Positions 54,190 to 63,511 of a stretch of DNA of 64,000 bases are shown piece by piece (positions within the stretch are counted from its first letter, which is position 1; each line of letters begins with the position of its first letter). The stretch covers positions 310,001-374,000 of the forward strand of contig CANMLU010000003.1 of assembly GCA_947498815.1 (NCBI GenBank), in the 5' to 3' direction. The notes beneath the pieces are model-generated. The model was not told where the DNA came from and made no database searches. It saw nothing but the letters and a program-made list of their open reading frames with translations. Both the position numbers and the translations under genes were made by a program. Source of the DNA: an uncultured Aquimarina sp. GTDB lineage: Bacteria; Bacteroidota; Bacteroidia; Flavobacteriales; Flavobacteriaceae.

Positions 54190-54696
54190 ATGAAAAGTAG
54201 TTTTTGTGTACTCTTTATCTTATTTAGTTCTGCTATAACATTTGCTCAAAATGATGTTCAAATAGACGGAAGATTAAAGCCACATTTGGATAATTTCTTT
54301 GATTATTGCAAAGAATATAAGATTGATTATTACGATAAACTTTTTGAGTTAAAAAATATTGATGTTGTCGACACTTTACACCTAAGTCCTCAAGCCTCTA
54401 CCTTGGGTATGCTTACACGAGATAAAAATAATAATGTCGAAAACATTGTCATCAATTGGGTAGCGTTATTGGATCAAGAGATCCTTAAAGTTGTCGCTTT
54501 TCATGAATTTGCACATTATTTTCTAGAATACGAAAAACACATCTGTGATGATTGCGGTAAAATCATGGCTATAGTAAACACAAGTTATTTTGATATCGTA
54601 AAAGACTGGGATAATCAAGTAAAAATGTTATTCGAAGAGTCTCCTATTCTAAAAAGAAGAAAAACCGTTGCCTATCTAGATCAAGATTCGGATTAA
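54190..54696 (+). CDS. Exported protein with HEFAH metallopeptidase-like motif
   Basis: 168 residues. The signal peptide ends TFAQ (about residue 20). The mature protein has VVAFHEFAHYFLEYEKH near residues 100-116, a zincin-like HExxH. About ten residues later CDDCGK supplies a CxxC pair that could bind metal. No family name is known to me; similar small proteins with HEFAHY occur in Flavobacteriia. It may be a small peptidase or a metal-binding relic. It stands alone and converges with the LytTR regulator gene. Confidence 0.65.
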   Translation: MKSSFCVLFILFSSAITFAQNDVQIDGRLKPHLDNFFDYCKEYKIDYYDKLFELKNIDVVDTLHLSPQASTLGMLTRDKNNNVENIVINWVALLDQEILKVVAFHEFAHYFLEYEKHICDDCGKIMAIVNTSYFDIVKDWDNQVKMLFEESPILKRRKTVAYLDQDSD

Positions 54697-54706
54697 CACG
54701 TTTTAA

Positions 54707-55438
54707 TTACTTAAAATAATCCAGTAGCGTTCCTTTTTTGGAAGAAGATACTGCTACTTCTTTCCCAGAGGTAAGTACAATACTACCTCCTTTCCCTTTT
54801 CTGTAACGAGTAATCTTATTGACGTTTACCAAGTAGCTTTTATGTATCCGAACAAACCCTTGAGCGTTCAAAGATTCTTCAAAATACTTTAGCGTTTTAC
54901 TAACTAATTTTTGACCTTTTACCAAGTGGATTTTGGTATAGTTATCGTCTGCCTCACAATACAAAATATCAGCGATTTCCAACACTTCAAAACCATCTTG
55001 TTGCGGTATTGTAATCTTACCCTCTACGGTAGTGACTTTGGGTACTAAAATAGTATCCTGCAAAGCGGTCTCTCTTTGTTTGATATGCGAGACATGATCT
55101 ACAGCTTTAATCAAGTTGTCAATCGCTATTGGTTTCAGCAGGTAATATGTGGCTTGAGCATTTAAAGCATCCACAGCATAATGATCATATGCTGTTACGA
55201 AGACTATCTCAAAGGCCCGATCTGGAACCTCCTCTAATAAATCAAAAGCGTTTCCGTAAGGCATTTCGACATCCAAAAATAAAACATCTGGTGTATGAGA
55301 TTTAAGCAATTCCAAGGTTTCTTGCACACTTGCTGCCTCACCCAAAATAGTTACCGAAGGGCAATACTTAGTCAAATAATTTCTAAGTATAACTCGGCTG
55401 TTTATCTCATCATCTACAATAATAGCGTTTAACTTCAT
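54707..55438 (-). CDS. LytTR-family response regulator
   Basis: 243 residues. Receiver domain 1-about 122 with acidic pocket Asp9/Asp10, phospho-acceptor Asp56 in VLFLDVEMPYG, and the conserved Lys in YLLKPI. LytTR DNA-binding domain from about 140 (ILYCEADDNYTKIHLVKGQKLVSKTL; landmarks CEADDNYTKIHL, RIHKSYLVNVNKI). It is the output partner of the histidine kinase upstream; the kinase stop overlaps its start by four bases. Such pairs in Bacteroidota regulate cell-surface or adaptive genes. The target is unknown. Confidence 0.94.
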   Translation of the reverse strand: MKLNAIIVDDEINSRVILRNYLTKYCPSVTILGEAASVQETLELLKSHTPDVLFLDVEMPYGNAFDLLEEVPDRAFEIVFVTAYDHYAVDALNAQATYYLLKPIAIDNLIKAVDHVSHIKQRETALQDTILVPKVTTVEGKITIPQQDGFEVLEIADILYCEADDNYTKIHLVKGQKLVSKTLKYFEESLNAQGFVRIHKSYLVNVNKITRYRKGKGGSIVLTSGKEVAVSSSKKGTLLDYFK

Positions 55439-57645
55439 CTGTCTTTCTTAAGAGTTAATTTTACTTGCGTGCCTTGGGAATCCTCATCCAAATCAGATAT
55501 AAAAACATCAACTTTATCTTTATACATTTTGTTGAGAATGGCAATTCTTTTTTTGATATTTCCCATTCCTCTTGACTTTTGCAATTTCTGATTCTGAGTT
55601 TTTAGTTCTCTCGATTTTTCACGTCCAATACCATTATCTCTAATAGTAATTTCTAAACTATCATTAGATTCTTTTTTAAAATGTATTAAAAGCATTCCTT
55701 TTTCTGTTTTGTAGCGCAATCCATGCCATACCGCATTTTCGACATAGGGTTGAAGTAACATAGGTGGAATGGTATAATTACTTACATCAATTTCGGGATC
55801 AACATTAATAGTATACTCGAATTTATCCTGGAATCTAAAATGCTCCAATTGCACATACAATTCCAAAAGTTCAATTTCTTTCTCTAAAGGAATAAAATCT
55901 TCCTCACTATTTTCTAAAACCGCCCTCATTAACAAAGAAAAATCCGTAAGATATCGATTGGCTGTTCGTTCATCACTTGTAGCAATAAAAGTATTTACAG
56001 AATTTAAAGCATTAAAAATGAAATGAGGATTCATTTGTGAACGCAGCGATTTTAATGCCAACAGATTATTGGCATATCGTTGTTGCTTCATATTACGATA
56101 CATTAAATAGGCTGCAAGTAACAATAGGATGGTAAGTCCTATTAAAAAATAAATCACAATCTGTTGGCGTAAACTCTGTTGATCTGCTAATTCTTGTGAT
56201 GCAAATGCCAATTGATATCTGGTTTCATTTAGTTCGCGATCTTTTTCTAAGGTTGTAATTCGATTTGCCCTTTGTGCCAGTTCACGACTAAAACGTGCTG
56301 CTTGCGATATCTCCTGTTCCTTCTGGATATAAAGTTTATCAACGATCACTTCATATTCCTCAAAAGCCTCTGACGCCTTTTTCAACTCTCCTTTTTCTCT
56401 ATATACTTCGCCCAATTTTCTGGTCGCATCTTTTTGTACAATAAGATCATTCTTTGATTCTGCTTCTTTCTTACTTTCTTCCAGATAGGTTATTGCTTCA
56501 TCAAACTCATCCTGGGCAGCAAATGCACTCGCTATTTTATAATTCTGTACTTGTGGAGTCAAGGATTTATCTTCCTCCAACGGGGCCTCACCGGCTACTT
56601 TTTCAATATTCTCAATATCTTCGAGCGCTTCTTTTCTTAATTGTATCTCCTTATCATAACTATTACTCTTATTATAAAAATCTGCAGCTACACTTCGTTG
56701 TTTTGCGGCAGTCTTTTTATCCTTTCGCCTTGCTAATTGTACAGAATTATCCAGATACTCTTCGGCATCTTTAATATCTCCCTTCTGCCTTAGGACTTCG
56801 GCAAGTTTAGAATTTAAGGATATCACTTTGTTATCACTACCTTTTCTTTGACTTAACGAAAGTGCTTTATTATAATGGGTAATTGCCTCCGAATAATTTT
56901 GTAATCCTTTGTGGCTATCTCCTAATCCCTCATAAACTTCGATTCTTTGAACGGAGTTAAGTCTTGATTTTTGTAATTGCTTGAATGTATTGAGTGCAGT
57001 TTGATAATTTTTATTTTCAAGTTGCGCGACTCCCAATTTAATTTTTACATCAGCATTATATCTATTGCTGAGGCTGATCAAATAATTACTTTCTGCCAGA
57101 TCTGGTTGTTTCCAATATTTATAGATATCCGCCAAGGATTCATACAGCTGTGCTTTTTTCTTATTGGCTGCAGGATCGTCATCCCGCACACTTTCTAACG
57201 CCTTGGTAACATATTCGATACTTACAGCCGCATCTTTTCTTAAAGCATCTTTTGCTGCGTCCAGGTTCTCTTGATATATAGCTTCATTTTTTTGTTTTGA
57301 AAATGCCTTTAGCTTAGCCTTTTCTGGCGCATCTTTTACTAAAATTTCTATATTCTGATTATCTTTGATAGTGTAGCGTACCGTATTAAAACTAGAATGG
57401 CTTATCACAAGTTCATCACCCAATCTAGCATCAATTCTAAAATACCCATAGACATCTGTTGTAACACTACCTCTACCGAGTATTTTAACTTCTACATTTT
57501 TAATTGGTTCACGAGTATCTTTTTCTTTCACCGATCCTTTGATACTTATTGATTCTATTGCACTTCTTGCGGCTGGGTTTTGTTGGGCAAAAACCAGCAT
57601 TGGCAAAAACCAAAATAGGAGCAGTATCAAACCTACATTCTTCAT
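55435..57645 (-). CDS. LytS-type sensor histidine kinase with carboxypeptidase-regulatory and TPR domains
   Basis: 736 residues. Signal peptide ends VFAQ. Residues about 33-105 are a CarboxypepD_reg-like beta sandwich (IKGSVKEKDTREPIKNVEVKI, VTTDVYGYFRIDARLGDEL). A periplasmic TPR array spans about 125-455 (YESLADIYKYWKQPDLAESNY, YEGLGDSHKGLQNYSEAITHYNKAL, landmarks). A coiled coil and one membrane helix (IVIYFLIGLTILLLLAAYLMY, about 513-533) follow. The LytS-type His_kinase block is LRSQMNPHFIFNALNSVN, and the ATPase has ENAVWHGLRYK and RDNGIGREKS. It senses in the periplasm and phosphorylates the LytTR partner. The N-terminal sandwich is rare for a kinase. Confidence 0.92.
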   Translation of the reverse strand: MKNVGLILLLFWFLPMLVFAQQNPAARSAIESISIKGSVKEKDTREPIKNVEVKILGRGSVTTDVYGYFRIDARLGDELVISHSSFNTVRYTIKDNQNIEILVKDAPEKAKLKAFSKQKNEAIYQENLDAAKDALRKDAAVSIEYVTKALESVRDDDPAANKKKAQLYESLADIYKYWKQPDLAESNYLISLSNRYNADVKIKLGVAQLENKNYQTALNTFKQLQKSRLNSVQRIEVYEGLGDSHKGLQNYSEAITHYNKALSLSQRKGSDNKVISLNSKLAEVLRQKGDIKDAEEYLDNSVQLARRKDKKTAAKQRSVAADFYNKSNSYDKEIQLRKEALEDIENIEKVAGEAPLEEDKSLTPQVQNYKIASAFAAQDEFDEAITYLEESKKEAESKNDLIVQKDATRKLGEVYREKGELKKASEAFEEYEVIVDKLYIQKEQEISQAARFSRELAQRANRITTLEKDRELNETRYQLAFASQELADQQSLRQQIVIYFLIGLTILLLLAAYLMYRNMKQQRYANNLLALKSLRSQMNPHFIFNALNSVNTFIATSDERTANRYLTDFSLLMRAVLENSEEDFIPLEKEIELLELYVQLEHFRFQDKFEYTINVDPEIDVSNYTIPPMLLQPYVENAVWHGLRYKTEKGMLLIHFKKESNDSLEITIRDNGIGREKSRELKTQNQKLQKSRGMGNIKKRIAILNKMYKDKVDVFISDLDEDSQGTQVKLTLKKDR

Positions 57646-57863
57646 TACACTTAATTTAAGTTAGGTAAACTTAATCCATTTACACCAGATAATAAAATCC
57701 CCATTTTCTCATTATCTAGCTATAAAGGCCTATTTACGTTTACAAATGAAACTTCCCTAATTAAAAAAACGAGTTCACTCAATCATATTGATCATTCCCT
57801 CATTATCTCTTTTTATCCGAAAAAGTTCAACATAGTTTTAGCCTAAATTTAAAAAACAAGACG

Positions 57864-59036
57864 ATGAAGACATTTTTTCTATGGAGTATTATCAGTTTAA
57901 TTTCTTATACTTCTTGCAATGCAAATCACAAATCAAATCCTGAACTTTCATTTCATAAGGACCAAACGCATAAAATTCAAACTACCAAAACCGATCCTAA
58001 TACACGTAATATACAGGTGGCTTTATTATTAGACACCAGTAATAGTATGGATGGTCTTATTGACCAAGCCAAAGCTCAATTATGGGAGATTGTAAACGAA
58101 CTTTCTTATGCTCAATGTGGCCACAACAAGATTGAATTGGAGATTGCACTTTATGAGTATGGTAATGATGGCTTACCTTCTAGTGAAGGATTTATACGTC
58201 AAGTACTACCTTTTTCAGAAGATTTGGATGAAATATCCAAACAACTATTTGCTTTGACGACCAATGGAGGAAATGAATACTGCGGTAAAGTGATAAACAC
58301 CTCTATCAATCAACTAGACTGGAAAAAAAATAATGATCATCTCAAGTTAATTTTTATTGCCGGAAATGAACCTTTTACCCAGGGACCAACAAATTATAAA
58401 GACGCTGCTACCGATGCTCTGGAAAAAGACATTACGATCAACACTATCTTTTGTGGTAACTATCGACAAGGAATTGATACCATGTGGAAACATGGTGCAG
58501 ACATTACTTATGGTGAGTATACTGCGATAGATCATAATCGTGAAACAGTGCATGTTGTAACTCCTTATGATGATATTATTCTTCAGCTTAACTACAAACT
58601 GAACAATACATATATCCAGTATGGTCGTCGTGGAGCAGAAAAAAGAAAACTTCAAGCAGAACAAGATCACAATGCTCAATCCTATAGCTCGGCAAATGCT
58701 GTAAGTAGAGCTATAAGTAAAAGTTCTGGTTTTTATAAAAATGAAAGTTGGGATCTTATTGATGCCGCAGAAGACGAATCGTTTGAATTAGAAAAAGTGG
58801 CTAAATCAGATTTACCGACCGAGCTTAAAGACAAATCATCTACAGAAATTAAGAAGTATGTTGCTCAAAAAAGTAATGAACGAAAAGAAATCCAGAAAAA
58901 AATACAAGAATTAAATAAGAAGCGTACAGCATATATCAAAAGTAATAGTAAAAAAGACAGTTCTAATCTGGAAGCTGCATTACTAAGAGCCATTAAAAAG
59001 CAAGGAGAGAAAAAATCTTTCTCTTGGGAAAAATAA
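57864..59036 (+). CDS. VWA-domain lipoprotein
   Basis: 390 residues. Lipoprotein signal with Cys18 (SYTSC). A von Willebrand A domain spans about residues 48-245 with the MIDAS motif DTSNSM (Asp57, Ser59, Ser61), a middle NGGNEYCGK segment and an IFCGNYRQG strand. From about 260 the protein is a Lys/Gln/Glu-rich helical region that ends in KKSFSWEK. No T9SS tail. VWA lipoproteins in this group may take part in surface complexes; the partner is unknown. It is followed after 11 bases by a rhodanese-like gene. Confidence 0.85.
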   Translation: MKTFFLWSIISLISYTSCNANHKSNPELSFHKDQTHKIQTTKTDPNTRNIQVALLLDTSNSMDGLIDQAKAQLWEIVNELSYAQCGHNKIELEIALYEYGNDGLPSSEGFIRQVLPFSEDLDEISKQLFALTTNGGNEYCGKVINTSINQLDWKKNNDHLKLIFIAGNEPFTQGPTNYKDAATDALEKDITINTIFCGNYRQGIDTMWKHGADITYGEYTAIDHNRETVHVVTPYDDIILQLNYKLNNTYIQYGRRGAEKRKLQAEQDHNAQSYSSANAVSRAISKSSGFYKNESWDLIDAAEDESFELEKVAKSDLPTELKDKSSTEIKKYVAQKSNERKEIQKKIQELNKKRTAYIKSNSKKDSSNLEAALLRAIKKQGEKKSFSWEK

Positions 59037-59047
59037 AAAAAGTATCT

Positions 59048-59557
59048 ATGAAAACTATAATCCATATCATTTTAGTATTAATACCTTTTGCTATGCAAGC
59101 ACAAAAAAAAAGTAAACTGCCAAAATCCAAAGTAGATTATCATTCGTTTCTGGAAATCTCTGAAGAAATAATGCAATACCGTGAAGAAAGATTAGTCTCC
59201 TTAGAAGTGTTTTTGAACTATATGACAGATGATAATACCATCTTATTGGATACTCGTTCTGAAGCTGCGTATCAAAGGAAGCATCTTAAGGGAGCAATTC
59301 ATATCAATTTTTCTGATTTTACTAAAGAGGAGTTGGCGAAACATATCCCATCAAAGGATACACGAATTTTAATCTATTGTAATAACAACATAGATGGTGA
59401 TCCGGTTCATTTTGCATCCAAAATAGCCCCGATGGCATTAAATATTCCTACGTTTATTAATCTTTATGGATATGGATATAAAAACATCTATGAATTATCC
59501 TCTTTGGTTATGGTAAAAGATAAAAGACTACAATTCACGGGAACTTCTGTAAAATAA
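59048..59557 (+). CDS. Exported rhodanese-like protein
   Basis: 169 residues from the ATG at 59048; an in-frame TTG at 59024 would overlap the VWA gene. Signal peptide MKTIIHIILVLIPFAMQAQ. The rhodanese domain has ILLDTRSEAAYQRKHLKGAIHINFSDF and the active-site loop ILIYCNNNIDGDPVHF with the Cys. Rhodanese-like proteins move sulfur or bind thiols; a periplasmic one often has a redox or sulfur-carrying role. It pairs with the VWA gene. Confidence 0.85.
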   Translation: MKTIIHIILVLIPFAMQAQKKSKLPKSKVDYHSFLEISEEIMQYREERLVSLEVFLNYMTDDNTILLDTRSEAAYQRKHLKGAIHINFSDFTKEELAKHIPSKDTRILIYCNNNIDGDPVHFASKIAPMALNIPTFINLYGYGYKNIYELSSLVMVKDKRLQFTGTSVK

Positions 59558-59571
59558 GAATACCGAATTCC

Positions 59572-59610
59572 AAAAATGCCTGCTTTATAAACAATTGCAG
59601 GCATTTTTTT
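59572..59610 (+). terminator. Intrinsic terminator after the rhodanese gene
   Basis: Stem AAAATGCCTGC/GCAGGCATTTT with a 13-base loop and a T run of seven or more. Confidence 0.92.
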
Positions 59611-59693
59611 GTAGTTTTATATAATACAGATCAATCTATTATGGATACTTGCAAATAGTGATATGTAAGTTTTTGCATATTTAGTTGTTGGTA

Positions 59694-60203
59694 ATGAGCT
59701 TAAAAATGAGTACGGAAAGAAACAAAATGATTAAATCACTCAAAGAAATTGTTATTCCTGAAATACGGAATAGAGGTTTTAAAGGCAGCTTTCCACATTT
59801 CCGAAAAACTGAAGGCGGAAAAACCAATTTATTAACTTTCCAATTCGATCGAAATGGTGGTGGATTTATAATTGAATTAGCCAATTGGAGCAAATCGGAA
59901 TTTAAAACACATTGGGGAAAAATAATCCCGTTGAAAGAATTAACTGCTCACGACTTGAACGAAAGACAACGGATTTATCCAAATTTACTAACTGAAAGGA
60001 ATGGAACTGATAGTTGGTTCAGGTATGGAAAACCTAAATCAAAAAAAAATTATGACAAATTAGCTCAAAAAGTAGTTGAACGAATGCCGGTAATGGAACA
60101 GTATTGGTCCGAAAATAAAATAATCGAAATAGAAAAGAAGTCTGTTATCAACAATGGCTTTAATTCATTGTGGGAAATAGCAAAATCGATTTTTAATAAA
60201 TAA
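59694..60203 (+). CDS. DUF4304-like protein
   Basis: 169 residues from the ATG at 59694 (ATG at 59706 is also possible). Features: EIVIPEIRNRGFKGSFPHFRK, LLTFQFDRNGGGFIIEL, and a C-terminal helix. This fits the DUF4304 pattern (fkkk.f....r....l.v..fq.s..g..f.v...), whose members are often near toxin/immunity or in accessory loci. No signal or membrane segment. Function is not established. The neighbours (DHFR-like, unknown membrane protein) do not give a pathway. Confidence 0.6.
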   Translation: MSLKMSTERNKMIKSLKEIVIPEIRNRGFKGSFPHFRKTEGGKTNLLTFQFDRNGGGFIIELANWSKSEFKTHWGKIIPLKELTAHDLNERQRIYPNLLTERNGTDSWFRYGKPKSKKNYDKLAQKVVERMPVMEQYWSENKIIEIEKKSVINNGFNSLWEIAKSIFNK

Positions 60204-60261
60204 GATTGATTTGTACTGAAAAATAATCCTAAACGGTAATTGACTAGTTCATATCTAAAAA

Positions 60262-60816
60262 ATGAAGACAGATACATCCAAAGTAACAATACACATGGTT
60301 TCAAGCCTTGATGGTTTTATTGCCAAAAAAGACGGAAGTATTTCATGGCTTCAATCAACCGACAATTATGAGAAGGGTATTACCCTAAGCAAAGAAGAAA
60401 TAGAGAAGTTTATCAAAACTATAGATTGCTATGTTATGGGTTCTCGAACATATGAACATGCTCTGGAACTTGGATGGCCCTATGGTGATACACCAGTTGT
60501 TGTATTAACGCATAGAAACCTAACAACAGATAGAGAAAATGTTGAATTCTACACTGGTGATCTGGACAAGCTTGTAAACGATAAATTAAAACCAAATTAC
60601 AAAAACATATGGATGGTTGGGGGAGCCATGCTAACCAAAGATTTCATTCGTTTACAACTGGCAGACGATATCATAATATCCATGATGCCTGTTATTCTGG
60701 GGGATGGAACATTATTTTTTGACTACATCGGCCAGGAACATCGCTTACACTTAAAAGATGTAATAGCATATAAAGACGGAATGGTAGAACTGTGTTATGA
60801 AATAAATAAAAATTAA
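60262..60816 (+). CDS. Dihydrofolate reductase-like (RibD C-terminal) protein
   Basis: 184 residues. VTIHMVSSLDGFIAKKDGSISWLQ at the start, YVMGSRTYEHAL near 55-66, and NIWMVGGAMLTKDFIR (about 112-127). This is the DHFR/RibD-C fold with its NADPH-binding GG and MGSRTYE motifs. Such stand-alone proteins are usually annotated dihydrofolate reductase-family; actual substrate unknown. It could be a pteridine/riboflavin-type reductase or just a paralogue. Confidence 0.85.
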   Translation: MKTDTSKVTIHMVSSLDGFIAKKDGSISWLQSTDNYEKGITLSKEEIEKFIKTIDCYVMGSRTYEHALELGWPYGDTPVVVLTHRNLTTDRENVEFYTGDLDKLVNDKLKPNYKNIWMVGGAMLTKDFIRLQLADDIIISMMPVILGDGTLFFDYIGQEHRLHLKDVIAYKDGMVELCYEINKN

Positions 60817-60926
60817 TACATATACCAACATCTATAGTATACATTAAATGGTACTTTGTAATAGGTTCTGAATTAAAAAATAAAAGCATTAACCTCTTTA
60901 GCAATAGAATAAACCAATCACCATTT

Positions 60927-61691
60927 ATGGAATTAAAACAGATATTAAAAATCGCAGTACTATATAGTTTCCTATTTTCTATACTCGTTTCTTTATTTAA
61001 TATGTTACCAGCAAACCTCGGATTCCCTCTTGATATATTATTTTTGGTACCAATCATTATATTAGCCCATCAAAAATATAGTAAAGAAAAGAGAGATGCA
61101 TTTACGGGTATTCTTATATTATCATTCGCCTTTATACTATTCTCCTATTTTTTTGGATACTTGTTGGATACTATGGTTTACTATTTGTCTAAAGGTGAAG
61201 AAACAAATACACAAAATAGTACCGGTTTATTAGGTTTACTCGAAAGATTCGAGAATCCTAGGCCGTCATTTTCCCCAGTTTTTGATATCATCACGGCTCC
61301 TTTGAGTAATCTTTGGTTTTACCTAGTTAACTTAGATTTTTTGAATTTCAACCTAACTCTCCTATACTCCAAGTTCTTTGTAATTTCGGTAGTTATATAC
61401 TTTGAAAGTTTATTTTATTTATTTATCAAGTTTGGAAAAAAATCCTGGCAAGCCTTTATACCCATTCAAAATAATTTGGTACTACTTTCCATTGCACAAA
61501 AACCAAAATGGTGGATAGTTTTACTCTACATACCTGTAGTAAAAAGAGCCTTCCTGTACTTTATAAATAACTCAATCGCTAAGAAATTTGACAGAAGCTC
61601 TCTTTTTGCTCTTGGAATGACATTTTTGTCTCCTTTTTTTTATGGAGCTATTAGTTTAGATAACAGAAAGGAAATAAAATTTAATTCATAG
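60927..61691 (+). CDS. Membrane protein with DUF5684-like end
   Basis: 254 residues. Five hydrophobic segments in the first 160 residues. A C-terminal part FIKFGKKSWQAFIPIQNNLVLLSIAQKPKWW (about residues 167-197), then AKKFDRSSLFALGMTFLSPFFYGAI, follows the DUF5684/YggT-like pattern (gk.gWaa.iPiyn). Its end overlaps the outer edge of a decayed PorP-like remnant on the other strand. Function unknown. Confidence 0.7.
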   Translation: MELKQILKIAVLYSFLFSILVSLFNMLPANLGFPLDILFLVPIIILAHQKYSKEKRDAFTGILILSFAFILFSYFFGYLLDTMVYYLSKGEETNTQNSTGLLGLLERFENPRPSFSPVFDIITAPLSNLWFYLVNLDFLNFNLTLLYSKFFVISVVIYFESLFYLFIKFGKKSWQAFIPIQNNLVLLSIAQKPKWWIVLLYIPVVKRAFLYFINNSIAKKFDRSSLFALGMTFLSPFFYGAISLDNRKEIKFNS

Positions 61692-61875
61692 AGTTAACTG
61701 CAGAGCATTTACAATTCCACCGTTCTTTACGTTTTCCAAAATCATATCCCAAAGTGATTTGGTGAAAACCACCATCACCGATGACTACAGAATTGGATTG
61801 ATGACGATAAGTATACCCAACGAGTCATTTCTTGTAATTCACTCCCAAAAAATGGCGTAAAACATTGTAATTGTT
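61681..61875 (-). pseudogene. Decayed 3'-end copy of a PorP/SprF-like gene
   Basis: Bases 61691-61875 are about 90% identical by hand alignment to 63519-63703, the 3' end of the PorP/SprF-like gene at the window end. In the homologous frame the copy encodes LVGYTYRHQSNSVVIGDGGF and KRKERWNCKCSAVNS. It has TGA in place of a TGG (Trp) codon, and one extra base in a T run upstream shifts the frame. No 5' part is present. It forms a direct repeat with the intact copy, 1,828 bases apart, flanking two exported-protein genes. Confidence 0.85.
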
Positions 61876-62067
61876 TAAGCAATTAAAAAACAAAAAACCA
61901 AGAATTGGCATGAATTATGTTGATCAAATTCACATGTATCACAAAGTTTTGCAAAATATTTGTTATAGCAACTTGCAAAAACCAATTTGAATACCTTTTA
62001 AAGGTTCAATTACAAATCATCTCTTAACAAGATCATTAACTTTCTAATAAAATTAAACCATAACTCA

Positions 62068-62760
62068 ATGAAAAATAACATCTGCTTTTTTTGCCTGCTA
62101 ATTCTTATTGTTTCTTGTAATAACACACAAGAAGAAAAAAAGAAAAATATAAATAACGAGGATCAAACCAATATACAAACTAAAAAAAGTGAGGAGCTTA
62201 AATCCAATACACCAAAAACATCATCTTCAACTGACTCAAATTATGGGGATATAACAACTATAAAAAAATGGTTTGGTGAGATTAACGCTTCTATTTCAAA
62301 CTATAAAAAGAAAGAAAATACAGACATTGACATCTATAAAGATAGTACCCCAGATAAATATTCATACGAAAGCGAAGAAATTTACCAATTGGCCATGGTA
62401 CATCTCGAACGATATTATGAAAATAATGAGCTAAAAAAGGCAGTTGTAAAATTTGATGGGCATCAAGAAGACCAGGTATCAGAATATTATTTTTGGAACA
62501 ATTCGCTGTTTTTTGTCTATAAAACTAAAGTCTACTACTCGAAACCCAAATCATCTGATGATTTTGCAAAATCGAATAAAGAAACAGCAGAAAATAGATT
62601 CTATTTTCAGAATGACAAGCTAATAAGATGGCTGGATAACGATAAAAACCAAGTGGATTTAGCCGATGCCGCTGCAAAAAAAATGGAAGAAGAAATATTA
62701 AGTGATTCGTATTTGTATAGCAATATAAAAAGTGATACCACAACACAGTATATGACCTAA
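62068..62760 (+). CDS. Hypothetical lipoprotein
   Basis: 230 residues with a lipoprotein signal (LLILIVSC). The mature N-terminus is a Lys/Asn/Ser-rich linker of about 50 residues. The folded part has WFGEINASISNYKKKENTDI, YESEEIYQLAMVHLERYYE, KKAVVKFDGHQEDQVSEYYFWNNSLFFVYKTKVYY and an ENRFYFQNDKLIRWLD strand pair. No family is recognised. It is enclosed with the SH3 gene by the PorP-like direct repeat. Confidence 0.65.
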   Translation: MKNNICFFCLLILIVSCNNTQEEKKKNINNEDQTNIQTKKSEELKSNTPKTSSSTDSNYGDITTIKKWFGEINASISNYKKKENTDIDIYKDSTPDKYSYESEEIYQLAMVHLERYYENNELKKAVVKFDGHQEDQVSEYYFWNNSLFFVYKTKVYYSKPKSSDDFAKSNKETAENRFYFQNDKLIRWLDNDKNQVDLADAAAKKMEEEILSDSYLYSNIKSDTTTQYMT

Positions 62761-62794
62761 TAAACAAACCGTTATTTCTAATTACTTCAACATT

Positions 62795-63490
62795 ATGAGA
62801 CACTTTTATACAATACTATTTTCGATCCTTTCATTAAGTACTTTTGGACAAGAACTGACTAAAGGGGTAATAATGCCGGGCCCAGGTTGGTCTTTTGATT
62901 CCTATGTGTATATTCCAACTTCTGGGCTTTCTGCTTATAACAAACCTGGCGGAAAGAAAATCGCTCAAATCCAACTAGGGAAACCTGATGTGAACGGTGA
63001 CATTTTTGGTGCATTCATTAAGGTGAACGAAGAAGTCACTGAATACTCTAATTCTAATTTTGATGTGGTAGGTTATGATGTTATCGCACTGATTTATACC
63101 GATATTCGGGATAAATTTGTAAGAACTAATAATGGCTATTGGTTGAGTATAGATGAACTAGCATCAGAATGCCTACACCCGATAACCTGGATGGATTACC
63201 TAATCAACAGAGAAGATGTCTTGGGCTGGTACGCAAATGATCCAGGGCTTAATTTAAGAACTGGGCCTTCAACCACCTCTGATATTATACTTACCCTTAA
63301 AGGTGACCTTTTTGATATAACACCGACTCAAGAGGTCAAGGGACTTTGGTGCAAAGTTAAGGTAACAGAATACAGGGAGCATCCATGCTTGGGAGACGAA
63401 GATTTAATCATTCGAACCTTATCAGGATGGGTCAAACTATTATCGGATGACCAGAAACCTAACGTATGGTGCTATGATAAAGGCTGTTAA
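62795..63490 (+). CDS. Exported SH3b-domain protein
   Basis: 231 residues with a signal peptide (ending TFGQ). A bacterial SH3 domain is at about residues 150-215: DPGLNLRTGPSTTSDIILTL, GLWCKVKV, SGWVKLL. A first half (about 25-135) may contain a second, more divergent SH3-like unit (GLSAYNKPGGKKIAQIQLG). SH3b domains bind peptidoglycan or glycan. It may be translated together with the lipoprotein, 34 bases upstream. Confidence 0.75.
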   Translation: MRHFYTILFSILSLSTFGQELTKGVIMPGPGWSFDSYVYIPTSGLSAYNKPGGKKIAQIQLGKPDVNGDIFGAFIKVNEEVTEYSNSNFDVVGYDVIALIYTDIRDKFVRTNNGYWLSIDELASECLHPITWMDYLINREDVLGWYANDPGLNLRTGPSTTSDIILTLKGDLFDITPTQEVKGLWCKVKVTEYREHPCLGDEDLIIRTLSGWVKLLSDDQKPNVWCYDKGC

Positions 63491-63511
63491 AAAGAAAGAT
63501 TGGAAATTAAT

